A stretch of 36,370 nucleotides of DNA from an uncultured Colwellia sp. (GCA_913061475.1 CAJXUN010000047.1:1-36370), one strand, 5' to 3'. Numbered from the stretch's first letter, positions 9,221 through 16,776 are shown. Made by a program: numbers and translations. The notes: generated from the sequence alone by a model not told the origin.

Positions 9221-9401
9221 ACTTATTAATGATTCTCTGTCGTACTATGGCGTTAGGCTAACAAAAACCTGATGAATTTTTCATCGTCAGCAATGATGCA
9301 AAAATATTTTTGTAAAAGTAATCAGTGAGACTACTTATCTCTTACTATAATCAACAGTTGCTAAGTAAAAATACATAGTGGAGTTAAAACATTATTATCT
9401 C

Positions 9402-9407
9402 TATAAT
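9402..9407 (+). promoter_or_regulatory. Probable -10 element for the DUF3549 gene
   Basis: A perfect TATAAT followed by a GC-rich GGCGCGC discriminator lies about 50 nt before the ATG at 9458. No good -35 is seen at the proper spacing. Confidence 0.45.
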
Positions 9408-9457
9408 GGCGCGCTATAACAACTTATCTCAACCTTTAATAGCGACAGTATTATAAT

Positions 9458-10498
9458 ATGAGTACAACTTCAGACACTATTTCTTCAATTTCTGCCTTAC
9501 TGACGTTATCTGATTCTCAATATTGTATCTACGATATTGGCCGTCGAGTGGAAAAAATATCAAACGAGCAATTTGAAAGTATTGAAGCGGCTCAGCTCCC
9601 TTACCCTTATCCATCTCAAAGCCATGCATTGATCGCCATTGCATTTTGGCAAAAACAATCAACCAGCCCATATTTATGGTTTGTAAAATTGCCATTGGAT
9701 GAGCGGGGCTTATTAAATCAGGGCGCTCGCAACCACTTTATTGCGATTATAATAGAAGCCTTAGGCGAAAATATTTCGGTAAACCCAACCGAACACCAAG
9801 AAGCCTTGCTAAAGAAAAATCCTTATCATTTTACACCTGCTCAATATAAGTTGGCTGCGGTAAATAGCCTAGTATCAGCATCGTTAAAACACCCTGCTAG
9901 CAAATTTTATCTTCCGGCTCAAAAATACTTATCTGGGGCAAACGGTTGGGATACTTGGCAAGAAGTTGGCGTGCAAGGTTTATCCGACTTTGCCTTTAGG
10001 TTAAGTGAAGCTAACAATAATGAGATATTAACCAACGCAATAGTTAACTTACCTGAACAGGTTCTTGTGCCACTATGTTCTGCACTCGAAAACATATCAC
10101 TGCCTGAAAATGTCGTTAAACAGATAATCGCTCGTTTCCAACAAGCACACACAACTAACAAGCTTGCTATCGTTATCACATTGTTACGTGCGTTAGCATC
10201 AAGTACACAGCAGCCATTAAGTCAACGTTTCCTTTCTGACTTAATGGCGAATAACAAGTTAGATGAGGATGTATTAATCATTATCGCTGGCCGCCTATGG
10301 CCAATACTCAGTAATGAAGATGTACTTTACACATACGTGGAGCATTTAGTAAAAGATAATGACTACGAGTTATTTTCAGCAATATTCAAAGATTTAGTTG
10401 CAATACCGATGATACGCCCCTTACTATTACAAACCATTCGCTCACCCAAACGCAGTCCACAATTGGCCCACGCCATTGGCATGCTGTTTAAACAATAG
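9458..10498 (+). CDS. DUF3549 family protein
   Basis: A 346-residue cytoplasmic protein without signal peptide or membrane segment. The N-terminal half contains YDIGRRVEKISNEQFE and FWFVKLPLDERGLL-like sequence typical of DUF3549; the C-terminal half is helical and HEAT-like. The family occurs in Vibrio, Shewanella and Alteromonadales next to truC and a DUF3301 gene, as here. The DUF3301 gene starts 9 nt after its stop, so they form an operon. The function is unknown; the constant link to truC suggests, but does not show, a role in RNA metabolism. Confidence 0.85.
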   Translation: MSTTSDTISSISALLTLSDSQYCIYDIGRRVEKISNEQFESIEAAQLPYPYPSQSHALIAIAFWQKQSTSPYLWFVKLPLDERGLLNQGARNHFIAIIIEALGENISVNPTEHQEALLKKNPYHFTPAQYKLAAVNSLVSASLKHPASKFYLPAQKYLSGANGWDTWQEVGVQGLSDFAFRLSEANNNEILTNAIVNLPEQVLVPLCSALENISLPENVVKQIIARFQQAHTTNKLAIVITLLRALASSTQQPLSQRFLSDLMANNKLDEDVLIIIAGRLWPILSNEDVLYTYVEHLVKDNDYELFSAIFKDLVAIPMIRPLLLQTIRSPKRSPQLAHAIGMLFKQ

Positions 10499-10506
10499 GC
10501 ACTGCC

Positions 10507-10809
10507 ATGGAAAACATTTATTACTTACTCTTTATAGGTTTACTCTTTTGGTACTTCGTTTACTTACGAAAAGTGGCAGAGTATGCTCGCTCACATGCTG
10601 ATAAGTATTGTAAACAGGAAAATTTGCAATTTTTAGCCATAGCACGCCTATCAAGCAGATTTAGATTTTCTAAGCGTTTTGGACCACATTGGTTGAGTAA
10701 TTTTGACTTTGAATTTAGTGGTGATGGTGAATCTACTTATCACGGAACTATGACATTACGTGGTTATAAGCTAGACAATATCGACACACCTGCGTATCGC
10801 GTTAACTAG
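10507..10809 (+). CDS. DUF3301 domain protein, single-pass membrane
   Basis: A 100-residue protein with an N-terminal membrane segment (about residues 4-20) followed by a charged helical stretch (RKVAEYARSHADKYCKQENLQFL) and a compact C-terminal part ending in a TYHGTMTLRGYKL strand region. This matches DUF3301, a small family found downstream of DUF3549. The membrane segment lacks a cleavage site, so it probably remains anchored with its bulk in the cytoplasm. Function unknown. Confidence 0.83.
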   Translation: MENIYYLLFIGLLFWYFVYLRKVAEYARSHADKYCKQENLQFLAIARLSSRFRFSKRFGPHWLSNFDFEFSGDGESTYHGTMTLRGYKLDNIDTPAYRVN

Positions 10810-10824
10810 CTTTTTAAATAACAG

Positions 10825-10861
10825 AAAAAGAAAAAGCGACATTAAGTCGCTTTTTCTTTTT
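10825..10861. terminator. Bidirectional terminator shared by DUF3301 gene and CsrB-type sRNA A
   Basis: A 16-bp perfect stem, AAAAAGAAAAAGCGAC (10825-10840) against its complement (10846-10861), with an ATTAA loop. The A-rich arm becomes the U-tract in the opposite orientation, so it ends the plus-strand DUF3301 mRNA and the minus-strand sRNA. Confidence 0.9.
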
Positions 10862-11080
10862 GATTATTCAACTATCTCCTTCGCTTGCTATTCCTTAGCA
10901 CATCTTCCATAAATACCATGTTCCTCCATGAACAATATGTGTATCCTACAAACATCCTTATTAACCTTAGATTGAATAATCCAACTCCCTTTTCTTACCA
11001 CTAAATCCATTTAGTCCCTAAATACAATGCGCTCCTCGCTATGTAGATATTCGGTTTTCCTAACTCGTTGTCTCCTTGAC
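10825..11080 (-). ncRNA. CsrB/CsrC-family small RNA A (CsrA antagonist)
   Basis: No ORF lies here, but the minus strand reads as a CsrB-type RNA of about 256 nt. It starts GTCAAGGAGACAACGAG, holds 14 GGA motifs and ends in a strong terminator. Several GGAs sit in hairpin loops, the CsrA-binding arrangement: CTAAAT-GG-ATTTAG, TGTA-GGA-TACA, CATG-GAGGAA-CATG, GCTA-AGGAA-TAGC and GCG-AGGA-GCGC. By analogy these RNAs sequester CsrA dimers and relieve repression of biofilm, motility and carbon-storage genes. The -10 is TAAACT (11088-11093), 7 nt before the start, and a GacA-type box lies about 175 bp upstream. Family membership is inferred from motif density and structure; the exact 5' end is predicted. 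Confidence 0.85.
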
Positions 11081-11245
11081 GAAATTAAGTTTAGCGTAAG
11101 TGATATTAAAATATAGAGACCTGCAATTTATACTTAATTACCTTAGCGCTAAAGAAAATAGGATAAAAGTATTAACCTTTAAATTCAGACAGTTAAAAAA
11201 CACACAATAATAAAATGACAGATTCATCGCATTAACCGACAAAAG

Positions 11246-11263
11246 GTGCAGACATATCTTACA
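11246..11263 (-). promoter_or_regulatory. GacA/UvrY-type box upstream of sRNA A
   Basis: On the minus strand TGTAAGATATGTCT matches the left half and spacer of the TGTAAG-N6-CTTACA box; the right half is degenerate (CTGCAC). It shares 14 identical bases with the perfect box of sRNA B (in inverted orientation) and lies at almost the same distance, about 174 bp, from the predicted start. Confidence 0.65.
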
Positions 11264-11449
11264 TAATTATCATCAAATTACTGTTTTCACATTTTATTTA
11301 CCATCAGATAAATCAACAAACAAATGCTCAGATAAACAGACATTATTGATAAAATTAGTTACCCTGCCTGCTCCCATGATGTTTTTTTATTTTACTTATT
11401 TTTCAAGTTAGCATTTAGATACTAACGCTAACTGATTTCCGGAGGTTTT

Positions 11450-12571
11450 GTGCAACTGATTAAATCACTATTTTGCTGGCAGGGTTTTGACAACCGACAG
11501 CGCTTTATCGTTATTAATATTACCTGTTTTATTGCTTTTATTATTCTCAATGAAATCTTCATTAATTTTAAATTTGGCGCGATCGCCATGCTGTTGTCGT
11601 GCTCATCGATATGTCTAACCGCAACTCAACGCCGACTGAATGACGCGCAATTACATAAAAATTGGCTTTTAGCCCCTGCCGGCAGCTTTTTAATCGTAGG
11701 TTTAATTATTACTTTCATTGGCCATGGCAGTAGCTATTGGTTGTTATTAATTCATTTATTGCTGGCATTGCTCCTTTTAACTTACGCAAGTAAAGAAAAA
11801 AAGCACTATATACTGGGCTATAATGGTCCTATTAACTTAGCTGAATTTGAGCAAAGAACACAACCGTCCTTCCGTAACACTCAACGTGTTGAGCCAACCA
11901 TGCATAATGCGAGTACAGTTCAAGCGCAGATAAACACCCGCTCCCAACATTTGCATACTCATAATCCGGAAAAAGTTTACTCCGCCACACTTCAAACCAA
12001 GCAGTACAGCACTGATAAGCAAGATAATATCGATATTGGCGAATCAATTCGTTTAGCATTATTTAGCCATAAAAATGCTCGTATCACTATCACGGTAACG
12101 AGTTTTCTATTAATACTGGCATTAGTTATATCAATGACCTTTGGTCGTTCTCCGACAACTGAAACTATTGCTGAACCAACAAACGAAACTAAAAATGCTA
12201 AAGTAGACTTTCTCCATAGGCTAGCACTACCTGATAACTTTTCTCTCATGGTTTCCCCTCAGAGCAATATCGTTATTAACTGGCAAGCAGATACTGGTGA
12301 AGATCAGCAAATTTGGGATCTTGCTACAGCAAAAGGTGATAAAAGTTGTCAGAACATCGCGTTTAGCAAAGGAGAATCAATTAGAACCTACAACGTCAGT
12401 GTGATTGATGGCGATTATTACGCCTATTTTTCACCATTAGATACCAAAGCAATAATTAGAAGCATTGCTTTTAAAAATACCTTTTCACTTTGTGGCTATA
12501 ATTTTTCACTAAAAGGTAGTCAAGCTACACTAGGTAAGTCAGCTTTTTATGCCAACTTAATTGAGTATTAA
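11450..12571 (+). CDS. DUF805-like multi-pass membrane protein with extracytoplasmic C-terminal domain
   Basis: A 373-residue protein starting at GTG (11450) behind a strong GGAGG (11441-11445). Residues 1-130 resemble DUF805: an aromatic N-terminus (CWQGFDNRQRF), four hydrophobic segments, a TQRRLNDA motif like the family RRLHD, and GYNGPINL near the end of the domain. A polar Gln/Thr/His-rich linker of about 80 residues follows, then another membrane helix (about 210-230, ITVTSFLLILALVISMTFG) and a 140-residue C-terminal domain with two cysteines (SCQNIAF, SLCGYNF) that may pair in the periplasm. The fusion beyond DUF805 is not one I recognise. It lies between the two CsrB-type sRNA genes, convergent with sRNA B. 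Confidence 0.7.
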   Translation: MQLIKSLFCWQGFDNRQRFIVINITCFIAFIILNEIFINFKFGAIAMLLSCSSICLTATQRRLNDAQLHKNWLLAPAGSFLIVGLIITFIGHGSSYWLLLIHLLLALLLLTYASKEKKHYILGYNGPINLAEFEQRTQPSFRNTQRVEPTMHNASTVQAQINTRSQHLHTHNPEKVYSATLQTKQYSTDKQDNIDIGESIRLALFSHKNARITITVTSFLLILALVISMTFGRSPTTETIAEPTNETKNAKVDFLHRLALPDNFSLMVSPQSNIVINWQADTGEDQQIWDLATAKGDKSCQNIAFSKGESIRTYNVSVIDGDYYAYFSPLDTKAIIRSIAFKNTFSLCGYNFSLKGSQATLGKSAFYANLIEY

Positions 12572-12862
12572 TCATTAGTTACTCGACTGGATAATTGCGA
12601 CTTTTAATAACTTAAAATAACTTACAAATGAGCTTCAACTTAGATAAACGCTATTTATCAAAAGCAATTACGGTTGGCAAGAGTTTCTAGCTCATCATAT
12701 TAAAGTAGTTAACTTTAGATGAGATACCACCGATAAGCTGTCATATAGTTTAACAATGAGTTATTCAAGAGAAGATGATTCAAGTTTACAAGTGATGAAA
12801 TACTTAACGTATATATTAATAGGCAACGAGTGACGTTTAAGAGTATTTGATAAATTTCAGAT
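12572..12862 (+). pseudogene. Possible decayed coding remnant
   Basis: No intact gene is present. One plus frame reads as protein-like sequence with two in-frame stops: a stretch DTTDKLSYSLTMSYSREDDS continuing SLQVMKYLTYILIGNE, then a stop, then RLRVFDKFQIK. The composition resembles an outer-membrane beta-strand protein end, but I recognise no family. The alternative is ordinary non-coding spacer. Confidence 0.2.
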
Positions 12863-12891
12863 AAAAAAATGCGGTTCAATGAACCGCATTT
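12863..12891 (-). terminator. Terminator of CsrB-type sRNA B
   Basis: On the minus strand the stem AAATGCGGTTC/GAACCGCATTT (11 bp, 3-nt loop) is followed by a T-run (complement of the A7 at 12863-12869). Confidence 0.9.
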
Positions 12892-13167
12892 CTATAACTA
12901 GCTTATATGCATCCTGCATCAATATATAATGATCCCGCTTCATCCCTAAAGAGCTTTCCTTAGCCTTTCCAAGCAAACCATTTGCTGTCCTTATTATCCT
13001 TAATAGCAGCTATCCCAGCTACAGCAATTGTCTATTCTCATCTTCCTGACGATCATTCCCTGACAATTATTCCTTCTATCCTTGCGAGATATCCTATCTC
13101 TTAGCTATCCTATAGCGTCCTTTTGGTATACCTTTACCCTTGTTCGTAATCCCTTTGTCTTCCTGAC
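12863..13167 (-). ncRNA. csrB: CsrB/CsrC-family small RNA B (CsrA antagonist)
   Basis: A minus-strand RNA of about 305 nt with 17 GGA motifs, starting GTCAGGAAGACAAAGGG, closely like sRNA A (GTCAAGGAGACAACGAG) and like E. coli CsrB, and ending in a canonical terminator. Many GGAs are exposed in small hairpins: GAGATA-GGA-TATCTC, GCTAT-AGG-ATAGC, AGCT-GGGAT-AGCT and TGCA-GGA-TGCA. This is the hallmark of RNAs that titrate CsrA. The -10 TAATAT (13175-13180) is 7 nt from the start, exactly as for sRNA A, and a perfect GacA/UvrY box lies about 177 bp upstream. Expression should depend on a BarA/UvrY-type system. It is divergent in sequence body from A, so the two are old paralogues. Confidence 0.9.
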
Positions 13168-13667
13168 AAATACAATATTAGACTAAACACAAACTTTTCA
13201 AAGTAAACAATTTAAAAAAAACATTTGTAAACGACTTGTAAAAACACAAATAAAAATATAATTACATATAAATCATAAGCTTAAAATAACAATGTGGATT
13301 TATTTGCACATTTAAAAGTTAATATCTTACATCATTGTAAGATATGTCTTACATGAGATGGGTATATTCAGCCGCACAAAAAACAAACGGTATTAATGGG
13401 AAATGTTGTTAGCTTAGTTAGATAGAAAACTCGAGCTTTTGATGGCGCGTTTTCCATAAGTTGATAACAAGATAGTATTTATTGCTTTGGCGCTGAAGAT
13501 AATATCTTGAGGGTGTCATAAGCTATGCAGCTCAATCGCCCCTCTCTCATTACAAACAAAGTTTATCGCAGGTTTGTGTTGATAATTTTAGCTTAATAAA
13601 AAAGTAAAATGGATTCAATTGATGTATTTAGAGTCGCTTTAAGTAAAGATCAATGACTACTTAGCGG
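13168..13667. promoter_or_regulatory. Upstream control region of sRNA B and non-coding spacer
   Basis: About 500 bp without a credible ORF. The left 200 bp hold the sRNA B promoter, AT-rich DNA with A- and T-tracts that may bend, and the GacA-type box. The right 300 bp, up to the GNAT gene stop, show no ORF, tRNA or clear terminator. Confidence 0.6.
13336..13353. promoter_or_regulatory. Perfect GacA/UvrY box upstream of sRNA B
   Basis: TGTAAG-ATATGT-CTTACA is an exact fit to the 18-bp GacA/UvrY consensus TGTAAG-N6-CTTACA that controls rsm/csr sRNA genes. A further TCTTACA half-site (13324-13330) adjoins it and pairs with TGTAAGA as an outward repeat, perhaps allowing a second dimer. Confidence 0.88.
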
Positions 13668-14318
13668 TCAAGCGTCACTTGTTTCACGATAATAAACCAT
13701 CAATGATCCCGAAACATTACCAACAGTGACTTCTTTAATAAATTGATAATTTACATCATTAAAAAATGCTTTATATTTTTTACTTGTTGCGTAAACAGCA
13801 ACACCTTCACTGTCTTTATGCTCTGCTAAAATGGTATTTACCGCAGCCATTAAATAATGACCAAAACCATGATGCTGATGTAATGGGTGTATGGCAATAA
13901 AAGACAACATATGAAATTTCTTTAAAGGTACCGCACCTAAAACAATTTTTTCTTTTTCAATCATTTGCTTAGTGCCAAAATACCCGGCACCAAGTAACAT
14001 CTTCAAACGCCAATGCCAAAATCGTTCAGATGAAACACCTTCTTCAGGATCATTTAGGCAAGCAACACCGACCATAGTTTCACCTAAATATAAGCCAATC
14101 ATTGGCTGTTTCGCTTGCCAAAAAGCATTAAGTTCTTCACGTATCGATGCACGTAAACGTTGCTCGTAATCACTTTTATCGGAAGCAAATATTTCAAGAA
14201 ATACAGGATCATCATGATACGCTTGATATAATAACGATGCAGCTAACTTCAAATCTTCGGCCGAAAGGTATGCGGCTTTTATATCGACATTAGTTTTGTC
14301 AATGACTGCTGATGACAT
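13668..14318 (-). CDS. GNAT-family N-acetyltransferase
   Basis: A 216-residue cytoplasmic protein of the GNAT superfamily, which transfers acetyl from acetyl-CoA to an amine. The N-terminal AEDLKLAASLLYQAYHDDP region, the central strand MIGLYLGETMVGVACLND (motif D-like) and the motif A segment LSFIAIHPLHQHHGFGHYLM, containing the pyrophosphate-binding Q-x-x-G-x-G/A pattern as HQHHGFG, place it there. Similar proteins occur singly in many marine gammaproteobacteria. The substrate cannot be told from sequence. It stands alone between the sRNA region and the GlyGly-CTERM gene. Confidence 0.85.
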   Translation of the reverse strand: MSSAVIDKTNVDIKAAYLSAEDLKLAASLLYQAYHDDPVFLEIFASDKSDYEQRLRASIREELNAFWQAKQPMIGLYLGETMVGVACLNDPEEGVSSERFWHWRLKMLLGAGYFGTKQMIEKEKIVLGAVPLKKFHMLSFIAIHPLHQHHGFGHYLMAAVNTILAEHKDSEGVAVYATSKKYKAFFNDVNYQFIKEVTVGNVSGSLMVYYRETSDA

Positions 14319-14492
14319 CTAGAATCCCCCATAAATGATACAAATTTTTATTATTTTTAGCCGTTAACCATATCAGGGTATTAGAAATCAGGTCAAATTT
14401 TATTACTCGCTTATAAATGAAATTACGCCATGTTAGCTAATAAACCTAAGTTTTGTAGCGAACATAGCGTAACATTGTGAGAGTGAATGTTT

Positions 14493-15296
14493 TTATGTAT
14501 TCGTTTTAATCCAACGAGGTACGAAAAGCAGCAATGCGCTAATTAACAACCAACTGCTACCACCACCATGCTCTTCATGATAATCAACCTCGACATATTC
14601 AGGGTCATAGTCACTACTTTCCAATGGTAGTGCATATAATGCATTGCTATCATTTGAGCTATAAGTCGCGACAACATCGCTATATCCAACTTCATATAAA
14701 TCAATTAATACATCATAATGTCCAGGTACATAACCCGAATCTAGTTGGGTAACAACTTCAAATTCATCAGCCGTATCTTCGCCGTTAATAACGAAATTAT
14801 CTGTCGAAAAATATAAAATCCAAGGCCCGCCATTTTGGCTTAGATAAAGGTCCGCATAAACAAAAGCTTCCTGATTGGCTATTGGAGATAAAAGGTCCGC
14901 ATCGAATATAACGCTAAATGTTTGATAATAGCCATCTGCATCTATATCAGTAACAAGTTGACTATAGGCATTATAAATTGAAAAACTATGGTGCAAACTG
15001 TTGCTCGTTTCAGCGCTATTCTCTGTTAGATGTAACGACGATGCTAATGTAGATTTTTGTTGTCGTCTAGCAACAACATGAGCTCTACTAAGACCTTTCA
15101 ACGCTTTAGCTCGCTTAGTGCTAATTGCGTGTTCGAGCAGTTTATCCTTGCTTATATTATTCTTGGAGAATAGATTTTTTATTCCCCCAATAGAGTTACT
15201 TGTCTTTGATACTGGCGTTAGGTCTTGTGAAAAAACTAATGGGGTTACCAACAATAACGCGACAGTTAAATTAATTAAAGTTTTTGAATTAAACAT
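14493..15296 (-). CDS. Choice-of-anchor H family secreted protein with GlyGly-CTERM sorting signal
   Basis: A signal peptide (MFNSKTLINLTVALLLVTPLVFSQ) begins at 15296; the ORF can be opened 11 codons further up, but that start would put charged residues ahead of the signal and lie upstream of the predicted transcription start near 15321. GAGG lies 8 nt before the chosen ATG. The mature part holds a beta-rich domain of the choice-of-anchor H type (DADGYYQTFSVIFDADL, YADLYLSQNGGPW). The C-terminus HGGGSSWLLISALLLFVPRW is a GlyGly-CTERM signal, which directs rhombosortase processing and surface display via type II secretion. A PhoP-type box sits directly upstream. Its molecular role is unknown. 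Confidence 0.82.
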   Translation of the reverse strand: MFNSKTLINLTVALLLVTPLVFSQDLTPVSKTSNSIGGIKNLFSKNNISKDKLLEHAISTKRAKALKGLSRAHVVARRQQKSTLASSLHLTENSAETSNSLHHSFSIYNAYSQLVTDIDADGYYQTFSVIFDADLLSPIANQEAFVYADLYLSQNGGPWILYFSTDNFVINGEDTADEFEVVTQLDSGYVPGHYDVLIDLYEVGYSDVVATYSSNDSNALYALPLESSDYDPEYVEVDYHEEHGGGSSWLLISALLLFVPRWIKTNT

Positions 15297-15327
15297 AGAG
15301 ACAGCCTCAATATAAAGTATGCCTTTC

Positions 15328-15361
15328 ATTTAACATCAGTAATACTGAACTGAAACTGAAC
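15328..15361 (-). promoter_or_regulatory. PhoP-type direct-repeat promoter 1 (GlyGly-CTERM gene)
   Basis: Minus strand: GTTCAG-TTTCA-GTTCAG (15361-15345), then 11 nt, then -10 TTAAAT (15333-15328). Start predicted near 15321. Confidence 0.75.
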
Positions 15362-15639
15362 ACCAAGCGCTAAATCTGTTGTGTGAGCAATCATTAATTA
15401 TCAGCATCATTATAGGCAACAAGGATAAAATACTGTTGCCGTTTCCTTTTTCAAAGCGCTTTTTGACAGTTTTACTGCATTGCCTTACATGGATGTGAGG
15501 TAAAATAACTGTGCAGGAGCATAAGTGTTTGTCGTATTCCTATATGAAGTAACCACATGAAAAAGCGCTACTTTATATAATGACCTAACAGCACGCCGTA
15601 AAAAAATATTGATAGAGTAACAACTCTCTACTCTTTTAT
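15362..15639. other. Intergenic spacer between divergent PhoP-type promoters
   Basis: No credible gene. AGCGCT palindromes occur near 15366, 15456 and 15563. TTGACA (15463-15468) with a poor -10 17 bp downstream could be a weak promoter, but no terminator or ORF follows it. An AGAGTA/TACTCT inverted repeat lies near 15614-15634, just upstream of box 2. Confidence 0.4.
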
Positions 15640-15673
15640 ATTCAGAAAGCATTCAGCTTCGGGCTTTTATACT
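15640..15673 (+). promoter_or_regulatory. PhoP-type direct-repeat promoter 2 (pepSY-RR-HK operon)
   Basis: ATTCAG-AAAGC-ATTCAG (15640-15656), 11 nt, then -10 TATACT (15668-15673). Its position before the regulator operon predicts autoregulation. Start near 15680, leaving a leader of about 64 nt. Confidence 0.78.
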
Positions 15674-15743
15674 AAGCCCTACTTGGATTACTCCATGCAT
15701 TCTTTTACACTGTTTCATAATGTCTTTTTGATTAGGTAGCACA

Positions 15744-16055
15744 ATGAAGAAACAATTATTTATTCTAAGCGTAATGGCATCGTTAATAGCAACACCCGTG
15801 TTTGCTACTCTCGAGGTTACGCATAATAGTACGATGATTGTAAAGGCTAAGTACGCTAAATCAGGCAATACTAAGTCTATGAGTGCTCAGCAAGCTGCTC
15901 GCATTGTTAAAAATAAATTCGGAGGCAAAATATTAAAGGTTAACAGCAGCGGTTCTAAAAGTAATCCCAGTTATCGAGTGAAATTACTTAAAGACAATGG
16001 TCATGTGATTTCAGTAAATGTTGATGCCAAATCAGGCCGCGTATCAGGAGGTTAA
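15744..16055 (+). CDS. PepSY domain exported protein
   Basis: A 103-residue protein with a Sec signal peptide (cleavage expected after PVFA, residue 21) and one PepSY domain (about residues 45-103: SAQQAARIVKNKFGGKILKV, then YRVKLLKDNGHVISVNVDAKSGRV). PepSY domains occur in periplasmic inhibitors and in small proteins encoded beside two-component systems. Its stop is 3 nt from the response-regulator ATG and its last codons carry that gene's AGGAGGT ribosome-binding site, so translation is coupled. A periplasmic accessory or input protein for the sensor kinase is the likely role. Confidence 0.85.
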   Translation: MKKQLFILSVMASLIATPVFATLEVTHNSTMIVKAKYAKSGNTKSMSAQQAARIVKNKFGGKILKVNSSGSKSNPSYRVKLLKDNGHVISVNVDAKSGRVSGG

Positions 16056-16058
16056 TAA

Positions 16059-16745
16059 ATGCGTATATTGCTTATAGAAGACGATGAAAACCTTCAAAAA
16101 CACATTAATGAACATTTAGTTGCCGCAAAATATAGTGTTGATGTCACAAGTGATGGTGAATCTGGATTATTTCAAGGTCAGGAGTTCCCCTACGATGCTG
16201 CGGTTATTGACTTAGGGTTGCCTAAGCTTGATGGTGTTAGTGTGGTTAAAACGTTGCGCGAGCAAGGTTTTACTTTTCCAATATTAATATTGACCGCGCG
16301 AGGCAGTTGGCAAGATAAAGTGTCAGGATTAGACGCGGGGGCAGATGACTATCTTACTAAACCTTTTCATATTGAAGAACTGTTAGCTCGATTGAATGCC
16401 TTGATTCGTCGCAGTGCCGGCCAGGCCAGCCCACTAATTGAAAATGGGCCTTTTTCAATAAACACTGTCAGCATGCAGGTTAGCGTAGAGCAAAGTGTCG
16501 TTTCTCTTAGCAGCTATGAATACAAGTTATTTGAATATTTAATGCATCACTTAGGTGAAGTGAAATCAAAAACTGAACTGACAGAGCATATCTATGATCA
16601 AGATTTTGACTTAGACTCCAACGTAATTGAAGTATTTATTCGCCGATTACGGAAAAAGCTAGACCCTGAAAACCAATATCAATTTATTGAAACCCTGCGT
16701 GGTCAAGGTTACTTACTAAAAGATCTAACGCCTGCGTCGTCATAG
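16059..16745 (+). CDS. PhoP/QseB-like OmpR-family response regulator
   Basis: A 228-residue regulator with a receiver domain (acidic pocket Glu7/Asp8/Asp9, phospho-acceptor Asp51 in VIDLGLPKLDG, Thr79, Lys101) and a winged-helix DNA-binding domain (about 130-222, ending FIETLRGQGYLL). The block SWQDKVSGLDAGADDYLTKPFHIEE is nearly that of PhoP, making PhoP the closest well-known relative, though QseB/PmrA-like naming is possible. It binds DNA as a tandem dimer, for which the TTCAG direct repeats here are the obvious target. The kinase gene begins 31 nt downstream. Confidence 0.92.
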   Translation: MRILLIEDDENLQKHINEHLVAAKYSVDVTSDGESGLFQGQEFPYDAAVIDLGLPKLDGVSVVKTLREQGFTFPILILTARGSWQDKVSGLDAGADDYLTKPFHIEELLARLNALIRRSAGQASPLIENGPFSINTVSMQVSVEQSVVSLSSYEYKLFEYLMHHLGEVKSKTELTEHIYDQDFDLDSNVIEVFIRRLRKKLDPENQYQFIETLRGQGYLLKDLTPASS

Positions 16746-16776
16746 TTATTTGCTCACTAAAACAAGGTAACGTTAG

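Noticed and set aside
11832-12249. Three overlapping minus-strand ORFs within the DUF805-like gene
   Set aside because: The sense-strand gene has a strong Shine-Dalgarno, membrane helices and domain likeness; the antisense frames have none.
12628-12690. 20-codon ORF (MSFNLDKRYLSKAITVGKSF)
   Set aside because: Too short, no ribosome-binding site; covered as part of the possible gene remnant.
15463-15491. TTGACA promoter in the spacer between the GlyGly-CTERM and PepSY genes
   Set aside because: The -35 is perfect but the -10 (TACATG) is poor, and no ORF or terminator follows; not enough for an sRNA call.
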